Assembly (NCBI GenBank): GCA_002749285.1
Contig: PDPR01000016.1
Location: 34,075 to 98,074, forward strand
Direction of reading: 5' to 3'
DNA: 64,000 nucleotides
DNA from: Maribacter sp.
GTDB taxonomy: Bacteria > Bacteroidota > Bacteroidia > Flavobacteriales > Flavobacteriaceae
Shown here one piece after another: positions 16,039 to 24,366 of this stretch. Below the pieces are notes generated by a model that saw only the letters and a list, made by a program, of their open reading frames with translations, was not told the DNA's origin and ran no database searches. Every line of letters starts with the position of its first letter. Within the stretch, counting starts at the first letter, position 1. Made by a program: the position numbers and the translations under genes.

Positions 16039-18084
16039 CTACCAAATCTTAACCCGTTCTTCAGGAGCAAGATATAGGGAATCACTTTCTTGTACATTGA
16101 AGGCCGTATAAAATTCAGGCACATTCCTTACTACGCCATTGACCCTGAACTTAGCTGGTGAATGGGGATCCGTGTTCACCTGTACCCTCAAAGCCTCATC
16201 CCTGGATTTACTCCTCCACGATTGGGCATACCCGATAAAAACGCGTTGGTCTCCTGTAAAACCGTCCATTACGGGGGATTCCTTACCATTTAATGCCATT
16301 CTATAGGCTTTCAAAGCTATACTCAAACCTCCTAGATCACCAATGTTCTCCCCTAGGGTAAATTCCCCATTGACCTTTAAATCCGGTAAAACCTCAAAAC
16401 CATTATACTGCTCCACCAATGCACCCGTACGCTTCCTGAATTCCTCCATATCGCTTTCGGTCCACCAATTTCGCATGGCGCCATCCCCATCAAAAGTACT
16501 ACCCGTATCATCAAAACCATGACCGATCTCATGCCCGATAACAGCTCCGATAGAACCGTAATTAACGGCATCCTCTGCATTCATATCAAAAAATGGTGGC
16601 TGTAGGATAGCTGCCGGAAAAACAATCTCATTCATTGTAGGGTTGTAATAGGCGTTTACGGTTTGTGGAGTCATACCCCATTCGGATCTATCAATCGGTT
16701 GACCCAATTTTGCCAATTCCCTTTCGTACTCCAATAAAGCTGATCGTCTTAAATTGCCATAAAGGTCATCTGCCCTTATTTCCAAATCGTAGGATTTCCA
16801 TTTGTCGGGATATCCGATTTTATAGGTAAATTTACCCAACTTGTCCAAAGCCTCCTTTTTCGTATCCCCACTCATCCAATCCAGGTCCTTGATACTCAAT
16901 TCATATGCTTTTAAAAGATTCGCCACCAACACTTCCATGTGTTCCTTGGCCTCTGGCGGAAAATGTTTTTTCACATAGACCTTACCGACCACTTCACCCA
17001 AGGCCCCGTTAACTATAGAGACACCCCTTCTCCAAAGCGGACGCTGTTCTTTTGTGCCACGAAGCTCCTTACTATAAAATTCCCAGTTTTGTTTATCCAG
17101 GTCCTCGGTCAATCGCGAAGCATTGGCATCCAACACTTTCCATCTCAAATAGGTTTTCCAAGTATCCAAGTCTGTATTTTGGATAATCCTGTCCAATGCC
17201 TTCATGTAATCCAACATCAAAACCCCTAATTTTTCCTGGTCCTGAAGACCAGCTTCCTTTAGGTAATTCGACCAATTGAATTTAGGCATAATATTGACGA
17301 GGGTATCGACCGGGAACATATTATATAGACTTACCAGATCTCTGGTCTTTTCCTTTTCCAAGTGTTTACTGGCAATTTTTGATTCCAATGCCATAACTGC
17401 CCTTGCTGCCGATGTCCCGTCTGGCAAATTGGCCAATCCGAACATTTTTTCGATATGCCCAACATACTTGGCCTTTATTTCATTGGACCGTTCATCATCC
17501 TTTAAATAATATTCCCGATCAGGCAGACCCAATCCGGATTGCCAGGTATAGACTGTATATATCGCTGGATCTTTAAAGTCTTGGTATACGAAAAGGCTTA
17601 TAGGTACATTTATACCATATTTATTGGCATATGCAAAATAGGTGGCCAGTTCATCATAATCCTTGATTCCCTCTATTTTGGAAAACTCATTGGCAAGGGG
17701 GGCAACCCCTAATGTATTCCGGGTCCCAATATCCATATACGACTGGTACAGCCCACCAACTTTCTGCTCATCCGAACCCTGCCCAAAATCACCTGATGCG
17801 GATTCCTCGATAATTTCCTTGACATTATCCTCTGACTTTTCGCGAAGGATATAGCCGATACCATAAGATGCCTTATCTGCGGGAATATCGGTATTCCTTA
17901 CCCAAGTGCCATTTACATAAGCTGCAAAGTTATCACCGGGGTTTACAGAGGTATCCATATATTCGGTCAGGACACCGGAGGTGGACTCTTTTTCAGGTTG
18001 CTTGTCCTTGACCTTGTTCTCACAGGAAACACCCATAAAAAAAATTACCGAAAATGCTGTTTTCAGAATGATTGGATTTTTCAT
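16039..18084 (-). CDS. M13 family zinc metallopeptidase lipoprotein (PepO/neprilysin-like)
   Basis: The 681-aa product begins with a lipoprotein signal ending FFMGVSCENK. The N-terminal M13 region follows (SVNPGDNFAAYVNGTW, with VNAYYNPTMNEIVFPAAILQPP leading into the catalytic half). The active site is VIGHEIGHGFDDTGSTFDGDG at about residue 520 (HExxH), with the third zinc ligand in ENIGDLGGLSIALKAY, and the C-terminus is the usual W. M13 enzymes are endopeptidases that degrade small oligopeptides, here probably in the periplasm or on the surface. The gene follows folD by 117 nt with a small palindrome between, and has its own terminator. Confidence 0.95.
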   Translation of the reverse strand: MKNPIILKTAFSVIFFMGVSCENKVKDKQPEKESTSGVLTEYMDTSVNPGDNFAAYVNGTWVRNTDIPADKASYGIGYILREKSEDNVKEIIEESASGDFGQGSDEQKVGGLYQSYMDIGTRNTLGVAPLANEFSKIEGIKDYDELATYFAYANKYGINVPISLFVYQDFKDPAIYTVYTWQSGLGLPDREYYLKDDERSNEIKAKYVGHIEKMFGLANLPDGTSAARAVMALESKIASKHLEKEKTRDLVSLYNMFPVDTLVNIMPKFNWSNYLKEAGLQDQEKLGVLMLDYMKALDRIIQNTDLDTWKTYLRWKVLDANASRLTEDLDKQNWEFYSKELRGTKEQRPLWRRGVSIVNGALGEVVGKVYVKKHFPPEAKEHMEVLVANLLKAYELSIKDLDWMSGDTKKEALDKLGKFTYKIGYPDKWKSYDLEIRADDLYGNLRRSALLEYERELAKLGQPIDRSEWGMTPQTVNAYYNPTMNEIVFPAAILQPPFFDMNAEDAVNYGSIGAVIGHEIGHGFDDTGSTFDGDGAMRNWWTESDMEEFRKRTGALVEQYNGFEVLPDLKVNGEFTLGENIGDLGGLSIALKAYRMALNGKESPVMDGFTGDQRVFIGYAQSWRSKSRDEALRVQVNTDPHSPAKFRVNGVVRNVPEFYTAFNVQESDSLYLAPEERVKIW

Positions 18085-18110
18085 CTATTGATTATTGGGA
18101 TTAGATATGT

Positions 18111-18132
18111 AACCCGTTTGTTTAAACGGGTT
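18111..18132. repeat. short palindrome AACCCGTTT/AAACGGGTT between folD and the M13 peptidase
   Basis: AACCCGTTT and AAACGGGTT are perfect 9-bp arms with a 4-nt loop GTTT. The core CGTTT...AAACG is shared with the elements at 7196 and 62040, and the flank AACCCGTT matches the left edge of the copy at 55605. It may be an end-only relic of that family or simply a folD 3' hairpin. There is no U-run. Confidence 0.6.
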
Positions 18133-18201
18133 CATGATGCTTGTGGTACTCCTCTACAAAACCATTATTATAAATATAGCAAAAAAACAATTAAAACAGG
18201 G

Positions 18202-19086
18202 CTACTTTCTGCCTCTGTGCCTTTCGCGCGCCAATAAGGTGTTTTTCATCAACATGGCTATGGTCATTGGCCCCACCCCACCAGGCACAGGTGTAATGTA
18301 TGAGGCTTTTTTACTTACATTCCCAAAATCGACATCCCCTGTAATGTAATATCCCTTTTCCTTGGTATCATCGGGCACACGTGTAATACCCACATCGATT
18401 ATAACCACATCATCCTTTACCATTTCGGCCTTAAGGAATTTGGGTACGCCCAAGGCCGAGATAATAATATCGGCTTGGGAAGTAATCTGGGTAATATTCT
18501 TGGTCCTACTATGGGTAAGGGTCACAGTGGAGTTCCCGGGAAACCCTTTACGCCCCATTAGAATACTCATGGGCCGCCCAACAATATGGCTCCTACCGAT
18601 TACAACGGTATGCTTTCCCTGGGTCTCAACACCATAACGTTCGATCAATTCCAAAATACCATATGGCGTAGCAGGAATAAAGGTACTCATGTCCAATGCC
18701 ATTTTACCAAAATTGGTGGGATGGAAACCATCAACATCCTTATCGGGATCAATGGCCATAATCACCTTTTGGGTGTCAATCTGGTCTGGTAATGGCAATT
18801 GTACTATAAAACCATCTATGTCCTTATCCTTATTCAGCTCATCTATCTTTTTCAACAACTCGATTTCCGAGGTCATACTTGGCATTTTCACCAAAGTAGA
18901 CTCGAACCCCACTCGTTTACACGAGCGTACCTTACTACCCACATAGGTTAGGCTTGCCCCATCATTACCAACGATTATAGCAGCCAAATGAGGGACTTTT
19001 TCCCCATTTTCCCTCATTTTGGCGACCTCGACCGCAATTTCATCCTTGATTTGATTTGAGATTTTCTTTCCGTCTAGAATTGTCAT
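18202..19086 (-). CDS. folD: bifunctional methylenetetrahydrofolate dehydrogenase / methenyltetrahydrofolate cyclohydrolase
   Basis: The 294-aa enzyme has the FolD signatures YVGSKVRSCKRVGFE (with the catalytic Lys of YxxxK), DGFIVQLPLPDQID, the NADP-binding GKHTVVIGRSHIVGRPMS and ITPVPGGVGPMTIAMLM near the C-terminus. It interconverts 5,10-methylene-THF, methenyl-THF and 10-formyl-THF for purine and formyl-Met-tRNA synthesis, in the cytoplasm. Its length is normal. It follows ffh by 29 nt and probably shares its transcript. Confidence 0.97.
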   Translation of the reverse strand: MTILDGKKISNQIKDEIAVEVAKMRENGEKVPHLAAIIVGNDGASLTYVGSKVRSCKRVGFESTLVKMPSMTSEIELLKKIDELNKDKDIDGFIVQLPLPDQIDTQKVIMAIDPDKDVDGFHPTNFGKMALDMSTFIPATPYGILELIERYGVETQGKHTVVIGRSHIVGRPMSILMGRKGFPGNSTVTLTHSRTKNITQITSQADIIISALGVPKFLKAEMVKDDVVIIDVGITRVPDDTKEKGYYITGDVDFGNVSKKASYITPVPGGVGPMTIAMLMKNTLLARERHRGRK

Positions 19087-19115
19087 TTGCGCATATTCAA
19101 TTGGTTGTTAAAATA

Positions 19116-20456
19116 TTAGGGCCTGTTCCCTTTCATTCCGCCCATCATCTGCATCATTTTCTTACCGCCACCCCCTTGCATCATCTTCATCATTTTACTC
19201 ATTTGGTCGAATTGCTTCAAAAGTTGGTTGACCTCTTGGATAGTCCTCCCACTACCCTTGGCAATTCGCTTTTTTCTACTGGCATTCAATTTTGAAGGTG
19301 TAGAACGTTCATCAGGGGTCATCGAATGGATAATCGCCTCAATATGCTTAAAGGCATCATCATCGATATCCAATCCTTTCAGGGCTTTGCCAGCTCCGGG
19401 AATCATACCCATAAGGTCTTTGATATTCCCCATTTTCTTGATTTGTTGGATCTGGTTGAGAAAATCATCAAAACCGAATTTGTTCTTGGCTATTTTCTTT
19501 TGGATTTTCCGGGCCTCCTCCTCATCAAACTGTTCCTGGGCCCTTTCGACCAATGAGACTACATCCCCCATTCCCAAAATACGATCGGCCATTCGTGAAG
19601 GATGGAAAACATCGATTGCCCCCATCTTCTCGCCCGTACCGATAAACTTAATGGGTTTATCCACGACTGATTTGATCGAGATTGCGGCACCACCCCGGGT
19701 ATCACCATCCAATTTGGTGAGGATCACCCCGTCAAAATTCAGGACATCATTAAATGCCTTCGCCGTATTCACGGCATCCTGACCTGTCATGGCATCAACC
19801 ACGAACAGTGTTTCCTGTGGGTTTATGGCACTACGGATATCCGATATCTCGGTCATCATCTTCTCATCAATGGCCAAACGACCGGCCGTATCTATAATGA
19901 CCACATTATGTCCGTTGGCTTTTGCATGGGCCACACCTGCCTGTGCAATAGCTACTGGATCGTTGTTTCCGCGATCCGAATACACCTCAATACCTATTTG
20001 TTCCCCCACCACATGCAACTGGTCGATTGCCGCAGGTCGATATACATCACAGGCAACCAACAATGGTTTTTTACTTTTTTTGGTGTTAAGGTAATTGGCC
20101 AACTTACCGGAAAAAGTGGTTTTACCCGAACCCTGAAGACCGGACATTAAAATAACCGACGGCATTCCCGAAAGGTTCACACCTTCCGTCTCACCTCCCA
20201 TAAGCCGGGTAAGCTCATCCTTAACGATCTTGACCATTAGCTGGCCCGGCTGTAAGGTGGTCAACACATTCTGACCAAGAGCTTTTTCCTTTACCCTATT
20301 GGTAAACTCCTTGGCTATCTTAAAATTGACATCAGCATCCAATAAAGCCCGACGGACTTCCTTGGTGGTCTCTGCCACATTTATCTCGGTAATCTGCCCA
20401 TGCCCCTTGAGAACATGTAGGGCCTTATCCAACTTTTCGCTTAAATTATCAAACAT
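19116..20456 (-). CDS. ffh: signal recognition particle protein Ffh (SRP54 GTPase)
   Basis: The 446-aa protein shows an N-domain helical bundle and a G-domain with SGLQGSGKTTFSGKLANYL, DTAGRLAIDEKMM, the SRP-GTPase DGDTRGGAA and TGEKMGAIDVFHP. A Met-rich M domain binding 4.5S RNA and signal peptides ends in QMSKMMKMMQGGGGKKMMQMMGG. It delivers nascent membrane proteins to FtsY/SecYEG. Upstream, TTACTTTG with TTG 20 nt earlier could be the promoter. No SRP RNA gene was recognised in the window. Confidence 0.98.
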   Translation of the reverse strand: MFDNLSEKLDKALHVLKGHGQITEINVAETTKEVRRALLDADVNFKIAKEFTNRVKEKALGQNVLTTLQPGQLMVKIVKDELTRLMGGETEGVNLSGMPSVILMSGLQGSGKTTFSGKLANYLNTKKSKKPLLVACDVYRPAAIDQLHVVGEQIGIEVYSDRGNNDPVAIAQAGVAHAKANGHNVVIIDTAGRLAIDEKMMTEISDIRSAINPQETLFVVDAMTGQDAVNTAKAFNDVLNFDGVILTKLDGDTRGGAAISIKSVVDKPIKFIGTGEKMGAIDVFHPSRMADRILGMGDVVSLVERAQEQFDEEEARKIQKKIAKNKFGFDDFLNQIQQIKKMGNIKDLMGMIPGAGKALKGLDIDDDAFKHIEAIIHSMTPDERSTPSKLNASRKKRIAKGSGRTIQEVNQLLKQFDQMSKMMKMMQGGGGKKMMQMMGGMKGNRP

Positions 20457-20592
20457 ATACTTTCCTTATTAGCGGAGGACTGCAAAGTAAAGAAATATAG
20501 CGCCCATAGACAAGGGAGTGTTGATAACAATAGCCGATTGTTCAGTATTTCATAAAACGGTGACCGCCCGACCCCTTACACGCAAAAAAACC

Positions 20593-20623
20593 AAAAAGCA
20601 CCCATTTTAGATGGGTGCTTTTT
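20593..20623. terminator. strong bidirectional intrinsic terminator
   Basis: A perfect 13-bp stem, AAAAAGCACCCAT / ATGGGTGCTTTTT, with loop TTTAG. A- and T-runs on both sides allow function in either direction. It lies upstream of ffh and would insulate it from minus-strand transcription coming from the left half of the second signalling cassette. Confidence 0.85.
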
Positions 20624-20875
20624 GATCACGGAATCATGGCACAAAAAAATATGGTCTTTTCCAAGGGTCAAATAGCCGGAACCTAATTGTTGTCATCGGT
20701 ACCATCCCCATTGGAAGTACATGCTGCCCAATCCAGACCTATCCATATCCGCATCGGTGTAATTGTCAATCCCACAGACCCCCGACCCTATAGTTCCCTT
20801 TATCCGTGGTAGATCGGGGCTCCACAACAACTATTGTCCTGTCCCATGGGGCAAGACGTTCAGGGATGCTTTCAA

Positions 20876-20910
20876 ATAAAAACCCCGATGCATAATGGCA
20901 TCGGGGTTTT
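20876..20910 (-). terminator. intrinsic terminator of the 587-aa lipoprotein gene
   Basis: A perfect 13-bp stem (AAAACCCCGATGC / GCATCGGGGTTTT) with a 6-nt loop lies 6 nt past the stop codon of the minus-strand gene, followed by TTTTT on that strand. Confidence 0.9.
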
Positions 20911-20915
20911 GAAAA

Positions 20916-22679
20916 TTATTTTTTATCGAAGACCAAACGATCATAACCACCATAATCATTACCATGACTTAGCTCCAATCTGTTTTCCCCAACCTCAACG
21001 ATCAGATAATCGTTTCCAAGGGGATAGAAATTACTTTCAGAACCAAAACGAATAATCATCTCCAATTTATTATCACTGTTTCGATACACATACCAATTAC
21101 CTACACTTATTTCTTGTGAGTCCTGATCAAGTACGGCAATGCTACCATCCATATTAAACACATATGTATAACCACCATAGTATTCGGTAAGTGGGTCTTC
21201 ATTTTGGGAGAACAGGGTCAAACCCCACTGTGAACCACTGAACAAATCCCTGACCCAAATTACATCCTCATCAGTATTATCGTTATCACAGTTCCTTTCG
21301 AGGATCAATCTATGGCCAGTCTCCCCTATCTCAAACTTTAACCTATCATCCCCGAAATAGGACAACGGCCATTCAAAACTTACCCTCTCTTCATCTTCCA
21401 TGGCAATGGCCATCACCAAACGACCTTGCATATTGGTCGTAATCTCCCATGTTCCTTCCGAGACAACATCACCATTACTGAGCATTACAATGTTTTCAGC
21501 TTTAAAATCAAACCCAAAACCCAATAACCCCTTGATTTCCCATCCATCATTAAATACCTCCTTAACGATCCAACTACATTCTTTTAATTCCCCACGCAAT
21601 GTACTTGGATCATCGTTTACGATATCGCATCCGTTTTTCAAGATTATCCTATTTCCATCTATCGCATATAGTTTAATCGTGCCTTCGCCTTTATCGTATA
21701 CAGACCATTCCAAATTAAAATCATCCAATGTCCCAAACTCCAGATTAAGGAGCAAACCGGATTCGGTTTCCATGACACCCCAAACACCTGTCATGTCATT
21801 TCCTCCCTGATCTTTCATAATTACCGAACCATCCTCTTTAAAGTACATTACATAGCCAAGGTATTGTCCAGTCTGCAATTGGTTGTTCCTCTTTACCTCT
21901 TTGACCAACAGAGGACACTCGGTCAAATAGTTTTCCAAACTCTCCTTGGTAAAATCATCGTCATTATAATCATTGTCATCATCCTCATCACATAGTCCCT
22001 TGGCATTTTCAATGGCATTGGCCAGTTCTGCATTGGAGCTTACCATAATCTCGGTACCATCATAAAGTTTTAATGTAATGGGGAAATCGATTCCTATCAA
22101 ATTATCCTTATCCAACCCAGCAAAAAAACGACGAAGATCCTTATCGTTTTTTACAGGGACATTCCCTGTTACCTCATTGTTTAAGTCAAACGTATATAGT
22201 GTGATCGGATAGACGAAATCAATACATTCAATATCATCATCCTCACCACCTTCCTTACACTGCTTTGCCATTTCCCGTAGATCATCGATACCATTTATGG
22301 TAATTTCAGTATAGTCCGCCATGGTAATGGTAACCGGGAATATAATATCAAGAATATCCTCATCACCGTCCAAGGCATCAAAAATTTCCTCAATAGCCTT
22401 TAAATCCTCTTTCTTGCCAATGACCAGCTCAACACCATTTGTTCTTACCGTATAAGGAAACTTGATGTTGAAACAACTGGACTCGTCCACGATATTATCA
22501 AAAGACCCATCATTGGAACAGGTGTCCTCGATTAATTTTGCGGTTGATGAACTTGCCGTAATCGAATCTGCCTGGGAGTTTTCCTTCGGTAGTGGCTCAA
22601 ACTCCTCTTGACACGAAGTAAGGCCCAATACCATCAGCAATAAGCCTGTACATAATGCATAATCAAAAAACTTTTTCAT
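20916..22679 (-). CDS. large repeat-built lipoprotein of unknown function, divergent to a sigma/FecR/TonB cassette
   Basis: The 587-aa protein has a lipoprotein signal ending LGLTSCQEEF. Residues ~70-240 contain four similar units of the form (I/F)xFPxTxxxxxGxExxxxxxxDL, e.g. CFNIKFPYTVRTNGVEL, DIIFPVTITMADYTEIT, DFVYPITLYTFD and IDFPITLKLYDGTEIMVSS. An acidic linker CDEDDDNDYNDDD follows. The C-terminal 340 residues hold three lipocalin-like beta units, each with Cys or Trp landmarks (GVWGVMETESGLLL, GTWEITTNMQGRLVM, GNWYVYRNSDNKLEM). I know no function for either repeat type. Its start lies back-to-back with the sigma gene, suggesting control by that cassette. The very acidic linker could bind Ca2+. 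Confidence 0.75.
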   Translation of the reverse strand: MKKFFDYALCTGLLLMVLGLTSCQEEFEPLPKENSQADSITASSSTAKLIEDTCSNDGSFDNIVDESSCFNIKFPYTVRTNGVELVIGKKEDLKAIEEIFDALDGDEDILDIIFPVTITMADYTEITINGIDDLREMAKQCKEGGEDDDIECIDFVYPITLYTFDLNNEVTGNVPVKNDKDLRRFFAGLDKDNLIGIDFPITLKLYDGTEIMVSSNAELANAIENAKGLCDEDDDNDYNDDDFTKESLENYLTECPLLVKEVKRNNQLQTGQYLGYVMYFKEDGSVIMKDQGGNDMTGVWGVMETESGLLLNLEFGTLDDFNLEWSVYDKGEGTIKLYAIDGNRIILKNGCDIVNDDPSTLRGELKECSWIVKEVFNDGWEIKGLLGFGFDFKAENIVMLSNGDVVSEGTWEITTNMQGRLVMAIAMEDEERVSFEWPLSYFGDDRLKFEIGETGHRLILERNCDNDNTDEDVIWVRDLFSGSQWGLTLFSQNEDPLTEYYGGYTYVFNMDGSIAVLDQDSQEISVGNWYVYRNSDNKLEMIIRFGSESNFYPLGNDYLIVEVGENRLELSHGNDYGGYDRLVFDKK

Positions 22680-22763
22680 AACGATTTGGTATTTTTTGTT
22701 TGTACCTGATTAAAACAATCCATTTAAAGAATACCCTACCCCTGTTTTTTCATTTTTTTAAAA

Positions 22764-22771
22764 TACCTTTG
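22764..22771 (+). promoter_or_regulatory. Bacteroidota -7 promoter element for the second ECF sigma gene
   Basis: TACCTTTG is a perfect TAnnTTTG match, 15 nt before the TTG codon chosen as the sigma start. Its position inside the longest track ORF argues against the far-upstream TTG start at 22700. Confidence 0.55.
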
Positions 22772-22786
22772 GTACAAACCGATGTT

Positions 22787-23299
22787 TTGAAAAAAGAAAA
22801 CAAGGACAATGTATGTAAGGAAGATGTCTACAGCGACCTTTTCAGGGCTAATTCCAAAACGGTTTTCAATTATATATATTACAAATTCGGCAATGAGGAA
22901 AAAGCCTACGACGTTGTACAGGAGGCTTTCACACGACTATGGGAGAACTGTTCCAAGGTTGCACCCTCCAAGGCCAAAGCCTATGTGTACAGGATTGCGA
23001 ACAACCTTTACCTTAATATCCTAAAGGCGGAAAGAATACGGTTAAGGTATGCGGATCGGGTAAGTACGGTAGATTACGAGACCCCTGAATACAGCATGGA
23101 GGAAAATGAATTTAGGGAAAAACTGAATGCAGCGTTGGATGGTTTACCGGAAAAACAACGCACCGCCTTTCTATTGAACAGGATCGATGGAAAAAAATAT
23201 GCGGAAATCGCCGAAATGGAAGGGGTAAGCGTAAAGGCCATTGAAAAACGGATGCATCTTGCATTAAAATCATTGAGGGAGCAAATCGATGGGATTTAA
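22787..23299 (+). CDS. ECF RNA polymerase sigma-70 factor
   Basis: The protein is about 170 aa from the proposed TTG start (LKKENKDNVCKEDVY). Region 2 is YSDLFRANSKTVFNYIYYKFGNEEKAYDVVQEAFTRLWEN, and region 4 is LDGLPEKQRTAFLLNRIDGKKYAEIAEMEGVSVKAIEKRMHLALKSLR. The track start at 22700 is a TTG lying upstream of a good -7 promoter element, so the internal TTG at 22787 is favoured; no in-frame ATG exists at a suitable place. It heads a sigma-FecR-TonB receptor cassette and is divergent to the 587-aa lipoprotein gene, which it may also control. Confidence 0.85.
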   Translation: MKKENKDNVCKEDVYSDLFRANSKTVFNYIYYKFGNEEKAYDVVQEAFTRLWENCSKVAPSKAKAYVYRIANNLYLNILKAERIRLRYADRVSTVDYETPEYSMEENEFREKLNAALDGLPEKQRTAFLLNRIDGKKYAEIAEMEGVSVKAIEKRMHLALKSLREQIDGI

Positions 23300-23454
23300 A
23301 TCGGCCCGGTGTTGCCGGTGCGAAAGCCAGGATTGAAATATTCCCCTAAAAAATAGGTGATGGGAGTGTCCATCAATAATATACGGTTTTCGACCCCACA
23401 TAAAGTAGGGTTTTTACAGCCTTGATTGTTATGATAAAAGCAAAGCAATAAACC

Positions 23455-24366
23455 ATGCAAGAGAACTACTTGGCAAAATGGCTTAATAACGAACTATCCG
23501 AAGAAGAGCTCACAGCATTTGAAAAATCGGACGAATATGCCTCTTACAAGAGAATCATAGCGACTTCGAGCATGATGGAAGCTCCCGATTTCGATATTGA
23601 CAATGCGCTCGAAGCCGTTAAGAACAGGAGAACACTACATGAACCGAAAGTGGTGCGATTAAAACCGTTCAAAAGGTTCTTGCGAGTCGCCGCTGCAGCA
23701 ATCATCATCATGGTCAGCTCTTATTTTTACCTAAACACCCTCGATGAGAATTTCACCACCCAATATGCCCAAAATGAAGAAGTGACATTACCTGATTCCT
23801 CAAAAATCATATTGAATGCAGATTCCAAAATTTCATTTAATGCCAAAAAGTGGGATAAAAGGAGAAATGTATCCTTAAAGGGGGAAGCATTCTTCAAAGT
23901 GGCCAAAGGCAAACGGTTCACGGTTGCTACCGACCACGGAACAGTGGACGTTTTAGGCACACGGTTCAATGTTGAAAACCGCAAAGGCTTTTTTGAAGTA
24001 ACCTGCTACGAAGGTCTGGTGAACGTCACTTATAACGGCAAAGAAACCAAATTACCGGCCGGAACTTCTTTTATGGTCATTGATGGTAATATAGCCGCCG
24101 CAGAAAAACCTAAATCATCGATTCCATCTTGGATGGACAAGGAAAGTACTTTTAAAAGCATACCCTTAAAGTATGTCTTGGATGAATTTCAAAGACAGCA
24201 CAATATAAAGGTCGAAACCCAAAATATTGACCTTGGCAAGCTGTTTACCGGTACTTTCAGCAACACAAACACAGATTTGGCATTACAAAGTATAAGTGTG
24301 CCTTCCCATCTAAAATTTAAATTAGAGGGTAAAAAAGTGTTATTCTATGCCGAAAGTGTACCATAA
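23455..24366 (+). CDS. FecR family anti-sigma factor/regulator
   Basis: The 303-aa protein has a short cytoplasmic part beginning MQENYLAKWLNNELSEEELTAFEK. A membrane helix, FLRVAAAAIIIMVSSYFYL, lies near residue 85. The FecR domain (EEVTLPDSSKIILNADSKISFN, VSLKGEAFFKVAKGKRFTV, VDVLGTRFNVENR) is followed by a C-terminal DUF4974-like segment (FKSIPLKYVLDEFQRQHNIKVET). It should sequester or activate the sigma factor encoded 155 nt upstream. Its 3' end overlaps the receptor gene by 20 nt, indicating tight coupling. Confidence 0.92.
   Translation: MQENYLAKWLNNELSEEELTAFEKSDEYASYKRIIATSSMMEAPDFDIDNALEAVKNRRTLHEPKVVRLKPFKRFLRVAAAAIIIMVSSYFYLNTLDENFTTQYAQNEEVTLPDSSKIILNADSKISFNAKKWDKRRNVSLKGEAFFKVAKGKRFTVATDHGTVDVLGTRFNVENRKGFFEVTCYEGLVNVTYNGKETKLPAGTSFMVIDGNIAAAEKPKSSIPSWMDKESTFKSIPLKYVLDEFQRQHNIKVETQNIDLGKLFTGTFSNTNTDLALQSISVPSHLKFKLEGKKVLFYAESVP

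Larger units (their letters stand above)
20457..20915. other. 459-nt intergenic stretch with two terminators; the part between them may be decayed coding sequence
   Basis: Two strong hairpins (20593-20623 and 20876-20910) bound about 250 nt with no intact ORF. Read on the minus strand, two different frames give protein-like pieces: PERLAPWDRTIVVVEP, and further on GLDWAACTSNGDGTDDNN ending in a TAG near 20683. A frameshift would join them. This looks like a remnant of a small gene, but I cannot name it. The rest carries the ffh promoter region. Confidence 0.35.

Noticed and set aside
19228-19782. 184-aa plus-strand ORF opposite ffh
   Set aside because: Antisense to the SRP GTPase; no start signals and a random-like sequence.
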